Of a stretch of 64,000 nt of DNA, positions 10,797 through 22,200 are shown piece by piece. Every line of letters starts with the position of its first letter. Positions within the stretch are counted from its first letter, which is position 1. This DNA comes from Hippopus hippopus. Taxonomy: Eukaryota > Mollusca > Bivalvia > Cardiida > Cardiidae. Under the pieces are notes generated by a model. The model saw only the letters and a program-made list of their open reading frames with translations. It made no database searches and was not told the DNA's origin. The position numbers and the translations under genes were made by a program. The stretch lies in assembly GCA_946811185.2 (NCBI GenBank), contig OX328099.1, forward strand, positions 70,188,714 to 70,252,713, read 5' to 3'.

Positions 10797-10996
10797 TTAA
10801 AGATAGGGCACCCTGATGGGATTCGTGTGACATCGCCTTTCACCGTCAGGATTTGGCTAAGACTTGGGTAATTCGTAACCGGTGCGGTGACCCAGCGTCT
10901 ATCTGCCGATCGATTACGAATTACCCGAGTCCTACCCGAATCCGTACGTTGAAAGGCGATGTTACAGAAGTTCGCATCAGGGTTCCCTATCCTTAA
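10797..10996. repeat. Foldback repeat F1, complete
   Basis: The ends TTAAAGATAGGGCACCCTGA and TCAGGGTTCCCTATCCTTAA are inverted repeats. The arms continue inward through CATCGCCTTTCA and its complement, and centre on CCGATCGATTACG. About 200 bp, non-coding. The same right arm opens the window. Confidence 0.75.
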
Positions 10997-10999
10997 TTG

Positions 11000-11930
11000 A
11001 ATTTCTGTACCATCCGCTTATTATACGCGATGCTACGGGAGATCACTCCTTCCTTACTGCATAGCTTTATCCTGTGTAAAATCAGTAACAACTGCGCCGG
11101 GGAGAATTCTCTTTGGCACGGGCTCGAATCCCGCCAGGTGCGGTTTGCATTTCAGCTATACCTTTATTGCGAACTTTCATGTTCGTAAGACGCGACGATA
11201 AAAAAAGTCACTCTCGGATTATTCTTTACAAAAAGTTCAATTTCAGGTCATTTTGCTCGAGTAAATACATGTCTAATGGCCAGTTTACCAATTGATTCGG
11301 TCTGATGCTAGACTCAATGGATTTTATGGATCCATAATGATGCGATTACTTGCTCGGAACAGTTCATAATACGGAGATGAATTAGACACCATTTTCCCAG
11401 AGTGCTGCACACGTGTTTACTATAAACACTCCAAATTTTTGATTTCATCGATAAATTATCGGAAATCCACCTATATACGGCAACAAGCTAAAAATAGACA
11501 TTACAGGATTCGTGCTTTATGATAACAACGTAAACATACCATATTTGGACACAATACTTAAAATTGTCGGATTTCACCATTAGCCCAATGCAGAGGTCTT
11601 TGTCGATCTTGCAGAAGATCAATTTTGAAAAGATTGTGACAAAAGTAGAAATTTCTCGTAATGTAAACTATTGATATGGAATCTGCATCGATACTGAATG
11701 GCAATATTTAACATGAACATATTCGAACTCGTATATGGCAAAATTTAACAGGATGTAGCGACTTTAAGGATGGTTGTTATTATCACACAGGTATAAGATC
11801 TACCACAATCATATACATGTGGGCCTAATATAAAAACAGATTTGTTTTGATTGGTCAAAGTATTCATATCAAACATTTCTATCCTGTTGTAACAGGTATG
11901 TTCATTTTCTACTATTTATTAGCTTATTTT
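11000..11930. other. Gene-free stretch, nothing firm
   Basis: Short frames only. A box B-like segment GGCTCGAATCCCGCC at about 11121-11135 hints at an eroded tRNA-type SINE, but there is no head or tail to support it. Confidence 0.4.
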
Positions 11931-11934
11931 CATT

Positions 11935-12260
11935 AATATTTTAATACTTTTACCTACATGCAAAATTTTGGACTGGTCCAAATTCAAAGTTGTCGTAAAC
12001 GAAAAATTATATGTGGCTATAATTATGCGATTTTCTTTCAAATGGTTGAGAACATTGTGAGAAAAGGAAAAATCATGATGACTAGCATTTTTCCCCTAGT
12101 GTTTATGAGAGCCTTCTTACAGAGTTGTTAAAACTTGCGAGTGTTTTGTAAAGGGTTCACAAAGCCTGGTAAAATGTTGCCAAAAGTAACCTAGTGCTGT
12201 TTTGCGGATAGTATAGATCAAGATCTGTGTAGTCTGATCTTTAATCTACACTGTACGGTA
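11935..12260. repeat. Eroded family P MITE plus family T palindrome
   Basis: The family P arms (CAAAATTTTGGACTGGTCCA, GAACATTGTGAGAAAAGGAA) are present with a degraded centre, followed at about 12205-12260 by a short family T copy (AGTATAGATCAAGATCTGTG..GTCTGATCTTTAATCTACACTGT). Confidence 0.55.
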
Positions 12261-12320
12261 CGGTTATTGTTTATTCATTTATTTATTTATTCATTAATTT
12301 ATTCATTTATTTATTTTGGA
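12261..12320. repeat. ATTT-type simple repeat
   Basis: An imperfect run of TTTATTCATTTATTTATT-like units. Confidence 0.85.
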
Positions 12321-12389
12321 GAGAAAATAACATTAAAGAAGCAATACTTGGGCTTTCAGTATTGACCAGGTACTTCTATTCATGCTCTG

Positions 12390-12606
12390 GCAAAAGGGGG
12401 CTTCATGCATCTCCATAATACATTGTAGCAAGCAAGACATCATCTAATTAAGGATCAGTAACATTTACTTTGTCTATCAAATGACTGAATCATGGGTTAG
12501 ACTGGTCCTTCGACATGCAGAAAATGACGGCTAACAAAAAGTTTCGGCCCGGTCGATACTTTTTGCAGTTGCATTGAGCCCCCTTTTCACAGAGCATGGC
12601 TCATTT
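12390..12606. repeat. Foldback MITE, family D
   Basis: Reads from GCTCTGGCAAAAGGGGGCTTC to CCCCCTTTTCACAGAGCATGG. The internal GC hairpin is mostly deleted (GGCCCGGTCGATACTTTTTGC). Confidence 0.7.
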
Positions 12607-12614
12607 ACATACAG

Positions 12615-12855
12615 CAGCTTAGTTCTTTACCGTATTATAAAAAAAGAATGGACAGGTCCAAACTCAAAAGACTTGCAGACAACATATCCTAAATGGCTTT
12701 AATAATGAAATTTGTCTTTGAAAGGATAGAAAACATTATTCGTAAAGGAGAAATTGCTGGTTTCCAGTGTTTTCTCCTTTTCCAGCAATATTTTCAAAAG
12801 CCTTATCACTCAGGGTCGTAAGAAAGGAAAACACTATTTGATAAACGATTAGGGT
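12615..12855. repeat. Foldback MITE, family P
   Basis: Arms GAAAACATTATTCGTAAAGG and CCTTTTCCAGCAATATTTTC surround a diverged centre GCTGGTTTCCAGTG. Outer parts GACAGGTCCAAACTC and AGGGTCGTAAG match other copies. Confidence 0.65.
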
Positions 12856-13077
12856 TTCGTAATCGTTCAAAATTAATTCTCTTTGTCTGCTGAGGTACGT
12901 GATCAGATTTTACACTCTCAACACTTTGATCTAAATCTATATAAATCTTTTCTGTTCGCAACAGCAAGTTTTAGGTTGGTTTATATAATATATACAGTCT
13001 GATCTCTATTCACACTTTTTGCTTCGCTGTTTCTGCCAAGATGTTCACATTAGGTGCAAGTAAACTTAAAGTGACAA

Positions 13078-13440
13078 TAAAGGCCAAATGTAAACAAAGC
13101 GGGTGTTTTACAATGCATTTGAATTTATATCATACCATTTAAAAGTATAGAAATTATTGTGAAGATGACAATCTGTCATTGTATGGTCGGCCCAAGTGTT
13201 AGTCGCTAACAGAGAAATTAATTTCAAAACTAGGTGAAAACCTGCCAGGTAACTGTGTCTTTTATTTAATTTTTTGGCTTATTTTAAATTTTTTTTTTTT
13301 TTTCTGCCAGCGACTAACATATGGCCCGACAGACTGTCATCTCTACAATATTTTCCATACTTTTAAATGGTATGATTTAAATTTAAATGTATTATGACAC
13401 CTGCTTTGATATTTTGGCCTGTACTGGGCCTTTAACGATA
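13078..13440. repeat. Foldback repeat, family K
   Basis: The left arm contains AAGCGGGTGTTTTACAATGC, CATACCATTTAAAAGTATAG and ATGGTCGGCCCAAGTGTTAG. The right arm contains CAGCGACTAACATATGGCCC, CATACTTTTAAATGGTATG and GACACCTGCTTTG. It ends about 600 bp upstream of the second actin ATG. Confidence 0.75.
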
Positions 13441-13599
13441 AAATCATTTCGATGTGCTATTTCAAAGTCAATACGGTCTTGCAAGTTTTAAGTCTTTACA
13501 AGACGAAAAAGGTTTAGCTTGTTTGTTTGTGTGTTTTATGTTAACGGCATTTGCAGCGTTATTCGGGTGCACCTATCCATGTTTTTGTGGATTTTTTTT

Positions 13600-13960
13600 T
13601 TTTTACCAGTGCTTCGCACAAAATTCTTCCCAAGCCACGGGCTGCTTTTTCAACAAAACCATCGTCGAAACACTGATCAGTGATGGGAGACGAATAAATC
13701 ATGTCGCAATGGCTATCACCAATCCTTGGAAAGAAATTTGCTGAGCGGGAGATTCATCTCCGAGGTTTGATGATAGTAATTGCGATAGGATTGGTTTCTC
13801 TTTCATCATTGTTTCGACGATGTCGGAAAGAAGACAGTGGCTTAGGAACAAAGTATATTGTGCGAAGTTCTGGTAAGAGAAACTCCAAGAAAACATGGAT
13901 AGGTGCATTGGACGCTACTATAAAACTGAAATGTTATTGAAAACGGCGTTAAACAGCGTA
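13600..13960. mobile_element. Head-to-head SINE pair, inverted
   Basis: Bases 13600-13740 read as the reverse complement of the SINE body (CCATCGTCGAAACACTGATC through AATCCTTGGAAAGAAATTTG). From about 13745 the same body runs in + orientation to GAAAACGGCGTTAAACAGC. The halves meet near the position where the tRNA-like heads would be, both of which are missing. It lies directly upstream of the second actin gene, so a transcript crossing it could form a long hairpin (inference). Confidence 0.65.
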
Positions 13961-14032
13961 CAAACAAATCGACAAACAAACAACGATTTATCATTTACAT
14001 GTTTTCTTTTTATACTGTATAATATAATTTCT

Positions 14033-14034
14033 AG
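14033..14034 (+). promoter_or_regulatory. Possible 3' splice site in 5' UTR
   Basis: TGTATAATATAATTTCTAG precedes the ATG by 10 bases and follows a T-rich run (GTTTTCTTTTTATACTG). It parallels the acceptor-like site of the first actin gene. TATACTGTATAATATAA could instead be a TATA-type promoter; the sequence alone does not decide. Confidence 0.45.
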
Positions 14035-14044
14035 AGACTGAATT

Positions 14045-15202
14045 ATGAGCTTTTCTGAAGATTACGATGAGATACCGGCCATTGTCGTGGATAACGGTTC
14101 TGGCTATTGCAAGGCTGGCTTTGCTGGAGATGACGCTCCGAGATCTTGCTTTCCATCAATCGTCGGGAAGAGAAAACACAGCGATCGCATGGTTGGTTTA
14201 CCCGTCCGGGATTATTATGTTGGGGACACAGCCCAAAGGAAACGGGGAATATTGTCGTTGAGTTATCCGATACAAAACGGGATTGTTACGAACTGGGATG
14301 ATATGGAGAAAATTTGGCATCATACGTTTAATGATGAACTTCGAATAAAGCCTGAAAATCATCCAGTTTTAATGACCGAGATACCGTTTAACCCAAACGA
14401 AAATAGAGAAAAAATGACCGAGGTTATGTTTGAAAGTTTCAAGATACCCGCATTCTACGTGGCCATACAAGCTATTTTATCTGTCTACGCATCGGGGCGA
14501 GGTGTTGGACTGGTATACGACTCCGGTGATGGTGCTTCTCACGTGGTTCTTGTTCACGAAGGGTACACAGTGACTCAAGCCACACAGAGAATGAATCTGG
14601 CCGGAAGTCACGTGACGTCTTATCTCGCGAGACTTTTGCAAGAACGGGGCCATAACTTTACGTCCTCAGCAGAAATGGAAATCGTGAGAGACATTAAAGA
14701 AACATTGGGATATGTGGCAGTTGATTTTGAAAAGGAAATGCATAAGTCAGAAAGTAGTTCTGAATGTGAAAGGACATACGAATTACCAGATGGTAAGGAG
14801 ATTTCAATTGGAAACGAGAGATTCCGTTGTGCAGAGTGCATTTTCAACCCAAGCCATATTGGTATAGAAGGACGAGGAGCACATGAAATGGTCTTTGATT
14901 GTATACAGAAATGTGACCTTGACCTTAGGACTTTGTTATACAACAATATCATCTTATCTGGCGGCACAACCATGTTTCCAGGGTTTGCAGAACGATTAAC
15001 GAGTGAAATGAAAAAACTGTGTCCAAAGACAATGCGTGTAAAAGTCGTTGAACAACCGGAGAGAAAATATTCGGTGTGGATCGGTGGATCGATCCTAGCA
15101 TCGCTGTCGACCTTTCAAAGACATTGGATTTCTAAACAGGAGTATGAAGAGCACGGACCACTTATAGTACATAAGAAATGTTTGAGATGCCAACCGATCT
15201 AG
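14045..15202 (+). CDS. Divergent actin, ATPase site conserved
   Basis: A 385-residue uninterrupted frame aligns end to end with actin. The N-terminus is about five residues longer and the C-terminus has RCQPI after KCL. Phosphate loops DNGSG (17-21 region) and DSGDG (159-163 region), catalytic Gln (142, canonical 137), GGTTMFPG (306-313) and [12 protein letters not shown] are all present, so ATP binding and hydrolysis look possible. Position 73 is Asn (residue 78), not the histidine methylated in conventional actins. In the D-loop Met44 is kept and Met47 is Leu. Derived residues shared with the gene at 8181 ([20 protein letters not shown], ATQRxNxAG, RLLxERGH) show the two are sister paralogues. 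Coding intron loss or retrocopying would explain the single frame. A family D MITE fragment starts 45 bases after the stop. Confidence 0.93.
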   Translation: MSFSEDYDEIPAIVVDNGSGYCKAGFAGDDAPRSCFPSIVGKRKHSDRMVGLPVRDYYVGDTAQRKRGILSLSYPIQNGIVTNWDDMEKIWHHTFNDELRIKPENHPVLMTEIPFNPNENREKMTEVMFESFKIPAFYVAIQAILSVYASGRGVGLVYDSGDGASHVVLVHEGYTVTQATQRMNLAGSHVTSYLARLLQERGHNFTSSAEMEIVRDIKETLGYVAVDFEKEMHKSESSSECERTYELPDGKEISIGNERFRCAECIFNPSHIGIEGRGAHEMVFDCIQKCDLDLRTLLYNNIILSGGTTMFPGFAERLTSEMKKLCPKTMRVKVVEQPERKYSVWIGGSILASLSTFQRHWISKQEYEEHGPLIVHKKCLRCQPI

Positions 15203-15246
15203 CTCTCAACAGCCTGTCTTTATCGTAACAAGAATTCCAGCTATAA

Positions 15247-15300
15247 TATATGAGCCATGCTGTGGCAAAAGGGGGTTTAATGCGTTTCCGTCATGAGATC
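15247..15300. repeat. Family D MITE left end
   Basis: TATGAGCCATGCTGTGGCAAAAGGGGG matches the family D terminus. The copy is cut off by the dinucleotide repeat that follows. Confidence 0.6.
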
Positions 15301-15313
15301 ACAAAATTATGGA

Positions 15314-15689
<376 letters not shown>

Positions 15690-15700
<11 letters not shown>

Positions 15701-15950
15701 ATGAGCTATGTTCTGGCAAAAGAGGGCTTAATGCATCTCCGTTATTCATGGTACGAAGCAAGCCCTCACATAATCATGGATCCATAACAGCAACATTTTT
15801 TTTATAACCGACGTAATTATTAGGTAGACTGGTCCTCGTACAAATAGAAAATTGACCAATAGCGAAAAGTTTCGCGCAGGCTGACCTGGGCAGATACTTT
15901 TCGCAGATGCATAAAGCCCCCTTTTCAGAGAGCATGGTTCATATATATAA
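15690..15950. repeat. Foldback MITE, family D
   Basis: Runs from ATGAGCTATGTTCTGGCAAAAG to CCCCCTTTTCAGAGAGCATGGTTCATAT, sharing its left end with the family E copy. Confidence 0.7.
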
Positions 15951-15994
15951 TTTTTTAATTTTAACATATTTTATGCTACAGAAGTACTAATACA

Positions 15995-16215
15995 CACGAG
16001 CCATGCCCTAGGAAAGGGGGCTAAATGAATCTCCACGATCCATCATACCATGCAAGTCATCTTACAAATATGGATCCATAAAAAATATTTTTTTTCTCTG
16101 ACAACCGACTGCATCTGGAGCTAGACTGGTCCTTTTACATGCCGAAAATTGACCAATAGCAAAAGGTTTTGGCCCAGGTCAGGCTGTCCTGGCTCAAACC
16201 GATGCAATACAAAAC
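15995..16215. repeat. Family D MITE, right end missing
   Basis: Starts ACGAGCCATGCCCTAGGAAAG and runs through TTTTGGCCCAGGTCAGGCTG; the terminal arm is absent. Confidence 0.6.
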
Positions 16216-16309
16216 AATCAATTAACAAAGATCAATTTTGAAAACTGTTGCCGTTTTTCCCAATCAATGGAAGGACAATTTTATTTACTAGTCCTTTTTT
16301 TTTCAACTT

Positions 16310-16505
16310 TATTCCTATGGATCCTTTAAATCAATTTTGTATAACAAATGACTGAATCGTGAGGCATACTGGTCCTTTGACATGCCGAAAACTGACCAAT
16401 AGCAAAAAGTTTCGATTCAGGTCAACCTGCGCGGATTGCGCAGGCTGACATAAGTCGATACTTTTTGCAGATGCATTAAACCCCCTTTTCAGAGAGCATG
16501 GCTCT
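16310..16505. repeat. Family D MITE, left end missing
   Basis: Contains GACTGAATCGTGAGGCATACTGG, the hairpin GTCAACCTGCGCGG..CGCAGGCTGACATA and the right end CCCCCTTTTCAGAGAGCATGGCTC. With 15995-16215 this may be one element split by later sequence, but that was not proved. Confidence 0.65.
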
Positions 16506-16889
16506 TATCATCTCGGTCAGATGTTTCCAAGGAAAATCCGAGGTATTTTTATGGATCCCTAGTCGTCTTGCGAACACTTACATTTTTTCATATATCATAT
16601 CTCTGTCATTACCGAAGGTATTAACTTCAAAACTGGGCTAGTTATTTACTCTTAGAAGTGGGCCCCGCGCAACAAGGGCAGGTAAGCCTGGACCATTTTT
16701 GACATACCAATGCCCTCTTTTTACCTAGAAATTCCAGTAAATAAGCAACTGAAGTCAAGCGTTGGCACCCGCATGCGGTGTTTTTGTTCGTCATTCTGCA
16801 GAATGCTTAAGGAAATCTTACATCTAAAAGGGGTTTTTTTTTTTTCGTTACACAAGTAGGTTTTAACTTCTGTAATGGCTCTTTCAGCG
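16506..16889. other. Gene-free stretch
   Basis: Nothing recognised beyond a short poly-T tract near 16830-16845. Confidence 0.4.
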
Positions 16890-17010
16890 CCAAATAATAA
16901 TTGGCCTGCAGTACGCGAAAAGAGGCATCGGACACTTGCGTAAAGTGTCGTCTCGGATCAGCCTGCGCAGTCCGCGCAGGCTAATCCGAGACGGCACTTT
17001 ACGTCTACAT
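16890..17010. repeat. Family E MITE, left half
   Basis: Matches family E from GCCTGCAGTACGCGAAAAG through the first hairpin and TTTACG, where it stops. Confidence 0.75.
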
Positions 17011-17689
17011 TAGATTTTAAGTTGAAAATTAACATCTCTTATATACGCGATAAAGCCTTCGTTCGTGGTCGGACTTTCATGAAGCTAGCACAGTTTCTCT
17101 ATTATATCATCAGTAGCTTGAATCTTACTGATTTCGAAAAACGTTCGACAAAAAGTCAGGGAAAAAGTAGCCATTTGAAGTTAAAGATTTACATTTCTTC
17201 TTTATACGATAAAGTCCACACTTTTGCACAGATAATGTCTATTTTCAAGGAATTGAACCAAATGGAAAATGAAAATCCAGCTATCGTTATAGGATTAGCA
17301 TCCATTTGCTGACTTGGTCTTGTTTACTCATGTAAGTCCACATCATTGGTCCCATTTCTTTGAAACTTTCAGAGATTGTGTAACACAATGAGTACTGAAA
17401 CCCTATCAAATAAGACTGGATTCTGAACAATTGGTTTTGAGCATTTGTACTTTGATTATGTCACTACACGTATTTGTTCAACTCGCCATTCCTACCTATT
17501 ATGCTGTCTTAATGCCCAGCTGGATCCACACATTTTGTGTTTGTGCGTGCGCGCGTTTGTCTTTTTCCAATCTGCATTATTTATTCATGGTGTATGCTAT
17601 AAAATGAGCAAAATCATTGCCAGCAGAGCGATTTAGGCCCTCTAGTTTTGATCATTTCAGAACTCGTACTTACCACCCCCCTTAATTGT
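17011..17689. other. Gene-free stretch with one doubtful open frame
   Basis: A 96-codon + strand frame (17022-17312) exists, but it has no recognisable motif, no neighbours and an AT-rich, low-complexity composition. I do not call it a gene. Confidence 0.4.
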
Positions 17690-17835
17690 TCTCTAGGTCC
17701 AATGCAAGATTGAGAAAGTAACACGTTTTCTGATTGGATAAACCGAATGATTTAGCCAATCAGACATTGCGTTACTTTGAAGTATTGAAAATTCAGAGGA
17801 ATTAGATGAATAATGTTGTGAAGAATGGTTGACCT
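17690..17835. repeat. Foldback repeat, family L
   Basis: AGAAAGTAACACGTTTTCTG..GATTGG pairs with CCAATCAGACATTGCGTTACTTT. Copies also at 17975-18160 and 60905-61085. Confidence 0.65.
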
Positions 17836-17974
17836 TGAGCATACCTATGCCTGCCACACTGATGTAGAAAGGCTGTAGTCAACCAGAAAAATAATAACCG
17901 ACGGTCATGTTTCAATTTTTCCGTGTTAGAATATCTGGCTATGAATGGAAAGTACAGATTTGAGATCCGTGTCT

Positions 17975-18160
17975 GTATTCACCAACCGTTCTTAAGAATG
18001 ATTATTTCTTGGTCTTGTTCTAGATTTAAAAAGTAACACAACTTCTGATTGGCTAAACCATTTGGTTTAGCCAATCAGTAGTTGTGTTACTTTCAAATTC
18101 AGGAAATTCTTGAGAATTAGACAAAGACTGTTCTTAAGAATGGTTGGTGAATATAAATCC
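17975..18160. repeat. Foldback repeat, family L, best copy
   Basis: Outer arms TATTCACCAACCGTTCTTAAG and CTTAAGAATGGTTGGTGAATA. The inner arms AAAGTAACACAACTTCTGATT and GTAGTTGTGTTACTTT meet around GGCTAAACCATTTGGTTTAGCC. Nearly the whole unit folds back. Confidence 0.8.
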
Positions 18161-18199
18161 AGGTCATTTTTTCGTGTTTACTTTTTATCCTGCTGAATA

Positions 18200-18459
18200 A
18201 TTGGCCTGCAACACGCGAAAAGGGACATTCGGACATTTGCGTAAAGTGTCATCCCGGATCAGCCTGCGCAGGCTAATCCGAGACGACGCTTTCCGTTTTT
18301 ATGTAATTTTTCTGTTTTGCGCATGTCTACTGAAGGACAAAATCTAATGTAGTCCTAACGTGCCGTCTCGGATTAGCCTGCGCGGACTGCGCAGGCTGAT
18401 CCGAGACGACACTTTACGCAAATGTCCGAATGCCCCTTTTCGCGTGTTGCAAGCCATAT
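18200..18459. repeat. Foldback MITE, family E
   Basis: Second full copy: GGCCTGCAACACGCGAAAAG to CTTTTCGCGTGTTGCAAGCC, with the first GC hairpin shortened. Confidence 0.8.
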
Positions 18460-18519
18460 GTTAAATGATACCCAGAAGTTGATAGTAAAAACTCAAAGGT
18501 TGGTTATGGGTGGTGGTTT

Positions 18520-18660
18520 AAGTTATGGGTGGTGGTTTAAGTTATGGGCGGTGGGGGGGAAATACGTCCTTATCGGACGGTGTAGATAATAGATCAGACT
18601 GATCTTGATCTACACTGTCCGCATATAGTCAGTGCGTCGCGCTTTGTAGCCTACGGGTTA
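18520..18660. repeat. Short GTGGTTTAAGTTATGGGTG repeats plus family T palindrome
   Basis: Three copies of a TTATGGGTGGTGGTTTAAG-like unit (about 18505-18550) precede a family T palindrome (ACGGTGTAGATAATAGATCA..TTGATCTACACTGTCCG). Confidence 0.6.
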
Positions 18661-19539
18661 AATGGGCTTGTTTAGATTTTTCAGCCGCGAATTAAAAATT
18701 TCTTTTAAAAACACCAATGTGTGATTTCGGTAGCTCTGGTTTCGATTTTCCGCGGACGGAGGTAGTCGTATGGGTGTGCCCATTGCCTAGATACACCAGG
18801 GCCAAAGCCAAAAATTAGTGACACCGAGTCAATACATGAATAAGTAAGCTTTAGCCGTGGGAAACTGAAGAATCTCAAATGGCGAACCTTAAATCACATA
18901 AACACAAACAATCCAGGGAAGTTCATAAGCCACAAGAGTTTATTACAAAGAAAGTGACAACAACAACAACCAAAATTAGAAACATCAACTTACACTCAAA
19001 ATATCAAAAGTAAATGAACAATTGTAACGTAGCAGTATTGCCTATTTCACTTAACCTGACCTAGGTCAATATCATTTACTTAAATCAAAATTCTATTTTT
19101 TTACGTCGGCATCGCTCAGGGCTGCCTTCGGCATATGTCTGGAATGGACAAGGGAATAATCCGTAACTTCAGCGAGTGCAAACTAAACTTCCAGAATAAT
19201 AGTGGGAATTGTATTTATATGCTTACTTATATATTCAGCATAAAGGTCAGGATCTGGTTAAATGAAGTAGGCAATATAGTACAATGATAACCCTACTGCA
19301 ATACCAAAATGACTTTTGTCGTCTCTACCTAAAAAAAAAAAGTGCACGGGAGAGTGCACGTAAATATGTGAAGTGACATCATGATGCCACTGAAACACTG
19401 TTGAGCAGCCTAAACTTTCATTTCACTAATTTCCTCAAGAGAATAATAGTAATTATTAATAATAATTATAAAAGAAGACTTCACAAACATAACTGTAATG
19501 TAGGAGTAATCGATACCAAGGATTATACACTTTATAGAA
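18661..19539. other. Gene-free stretch
   Basis: No supported gene, no repeat family assigned. AGTGCACGGGAGAGTGCACG near 19341 is a short inverted pair of no clear meaning. Confidence 0.4.
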
Positions 19540-20600
19540 CTACAAAAATTTAGGCGTTTCCATACAGCAAGAGTTTGCAGAAGACAATTTAAGTGTAGCT
19601 CGAGTGAAGGGATTTGTATTTAATAGAGAATAAAACATTGTTGAGAAAGGAAACTTGTTGATTACCATCATTTTGTTTTTCCTTTTCTCCCACAATGTTC
19701 TCAAAAGTATACTTTCCCAGGGTCGTGTAAACTCGGGATTGTTCGGTAAATCAATTATCAAAACCTTGTGGCTATGACAGAAATCGGTCAACGAGAGCAG
19801 TTTTTCTGTTGCCATAATGTTTCTGAAAGTGGTCTGCTGCAATGCTGCAAGACTAAAAAAGTTGTCTGCAGGGTGTTTTATGTTTTAACTCTTTACCAAA
19901 CACGCCCATGCTGTAACGACAATGAAACAAAACCTTTACCACACAATCCCGAGTTTTGACGACCCCGAACAAGAAGGCTTTTCGATAACATTATGGGAAA
20001 AAGAGAAATGTATGGTAACAAGCTTTTTCTCCTTTTCCCACAATGTGTTTCTAGCTTTATAAGGACAAATCCCACCATTTCAGTAGCATTTAATTTGTCG
20101 CCTGCACATGCTTGTGATTTGGACAAGTCCAAAATTTTGTTGTCGTGTGGCAACAAGGAAAGGAGCCTCTAGAAAACACTGGGATAAGGAGAAATATCTG
20201 GTTACCATGTACATGTTTTGTTAGCCTATAGGTTAAGCTTAACGGTTATCTCATGTAACTAAATTTATCTTTGTTCCAATTAGTATTAGCACATTAAGTC
20301 ATAAAGTTAGCAGTCATATTCAGACACTAACAGAGTACACAAAACATCATTGTAAATAGTGCACAAGAAAGCTATTTAACTCTTCACCACGCGACAAAAT
20401 TTAGACCTGACCAAATAAAAAGTATTTGCTGATAATAAAGGCGTATTATCTGTGGCTGAAACGGTGGGTTTTATCTCATAGATCATAGAAGATTTTGTAG
20501 GAAAAGGAGAAAATGCTGATTAACCAGCATTTTTTGTATTTCTCACAATGTTTTCAAAAGCCTTTTTCCTTTTACTCGGTATTGTGTGGTAAAAAGTTAA
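19540..20600. repeat. Cluster of three to four family P MITEs
   Basis: Palindromic cores near 19640-19700, 19985-20050 and 20485-20555 carry the arms ACATTGTGGGAAAAGG or variants. Outer arms read TTTACCAAACACGCCCATG, CTTTACCACACAATCCCGAG and GTGTGGTAAAAAGTTAAAC. Units are eroded to different degrees, so they were not inserted together. Confidence 0.65.
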
Positions 20601-20870
20601 ACGATGTCCCTCTTGGCTCATAAAGTTGTCTATCTTTCCTAGATAAATGTAATGTGTGTAATCTCTTTCCTATAGCTAAATATCACAAATTTTAGACTTA
20701 ATGCTGTGAGCACTAAACATAGAAACTCGACCTCTATGGCTGAAAGTTAAAGCCACTGAAACTCTGGGAGACTTCTATCGTGTAGGCTTGAATAAACAAG
20801 CGAACCGTATTCCACATACTGTGCTGTCTGACTCTGATCTATGCTATCTTGTCAATAAGGTTAAAAGGGG

Positions 20871-21335
20871 TTAACGATTCCAGAGTAACATGTCTATGAT
20901 TTTACGATTCCAGAGCCAAATATCTAGAACCAGTCTATAATGTTAGGATTCCAGAGTCACATGCCTACTACGAGTTACATGTCTATAATTCTATGATTCC
21001 AGAATTACATATCTATAATCTTTCGATTTCAGATTCACATGTCTATGATCTTAAGATTTCAGTGACATGTCTATAATTGTAAGATTATAGGGTCAGTTGT
21101 CTATAATTTCACGACTTCAGAGTCAAATGTCTATAATGTGTACGATTCCATAGTCACATGACCATAATCTTAAGATTCCAGAGTGACATGTCATTTTTTG
21201 TAAGATTCGAGAATCCCATGTTCATGATTTTAAGATGCCAAAGTTACAAAAATATTTCAGTTACATTTCTATATTTTTACAATCAGAGAATCACCTATCT
21301 TTAATCTCAAGATTACAGGGTCACAGGTCATACTG
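20871..21335. repeat. Diverged minisatellite, unit about 30 bp
   Basis: Repeated units of the form GATTCCAGAGTCACATGTCTATAATTTTAC, about 15 copies with many changes. A shorter related run lies at 21555-21785. Confidence 0.85.
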
Positions 21336-21554
21336 CACCACAGTTATATGAAACTGACAAGTTTCCTGTCTTGGTGTTTTTTCTACTGTAGATTCCTGTC
21401 TGGATATCCTGATAAAGGTTGACCTTCACCTTTTCATTATTAATCTCGTGATTTACTACCCTGAGGAAGAAGGCTTTTGAAAACAGTTGAACATCATAGT
21501 TACCATTTCAAAGCCGGGGAATTATTTTCTTCAGCTTATTTCAGTATTTCAAAA

Positions 21555-21785
21555 TTTTTTAGCATCATGTCTATATACGAGCTCGTAACTGCACAATTTT
21601 AATATTTTAGTGTTTCGTATCTATAGTTTAACGATTCCACAAGCCCATGTCTACAGTTCCAGAGAGTCACATGCATACAGTTTAACGATTTCAAAAAGAC
21701 AATGTCAATATTTTTACAATCACATAGTATCACGTCTATAATAAAGTGATTCCAGAGTCTCATGTCTATTATTTCGAAAGTTTAC
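21555..21785. repeat. Minisatellite, second block
   Basis: Same GATTCCA..CATGTCTATA unit as 20871-21335, separated by about 220 bp that include a family P fragment. Confidence 0.75.
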
Positions 21786-21954
21786 TCAGTTGTCTTACAC
21801 TGTGACTTCAGATGCAATTGGTAATGGCTAGAACGCGTTGTCATATGTCCTATTCTCATACTGCATCACATGGGTCTTGGACTCACAAGCTTCCTTGCTA
21901 ATTCTGGTTCCTCCTTCTGATTCCTGTCTGGCTATCCTAATAAAGGGAGGTAAA

Positions 21955-22200
21955 CCTTAATCATTTACAAAACAAACCGTGTTTTACAACCTTGCAAAGA
22001 CAGGCTTTTGAAAACATTGTGGGGAAACGAGAAAAAGCTGGTTACCAGCATTCTCTCCTTTACCTTCACATTCTCTCCCTTTTTACAGACAATGTCGATA
22101 ATTTGGGTCGCGTTGAGTTTATCATTTTCAAGTGCTTTTAAAATTTATCAGCATAAAAAGGTGTTGGCCGGTACAGAGTTAAGACTGATGCGTTAACAAC
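21955..22200. repeat. Family P MITE
   Basis: GAAAACATTGTGGGGAAACGAGAAAAAGCTGGTTACCAGC marks the core; right side contains a second partial arm CTTTACCTTCACATTCTC. Confidence 0.6.

Noticed and set aside
17022..17312. 96-codon + strand open frame
   Set aside because: No recognisable motif, no splice signals or conserved neighbours; AT-rich composition gives such frames by chance.
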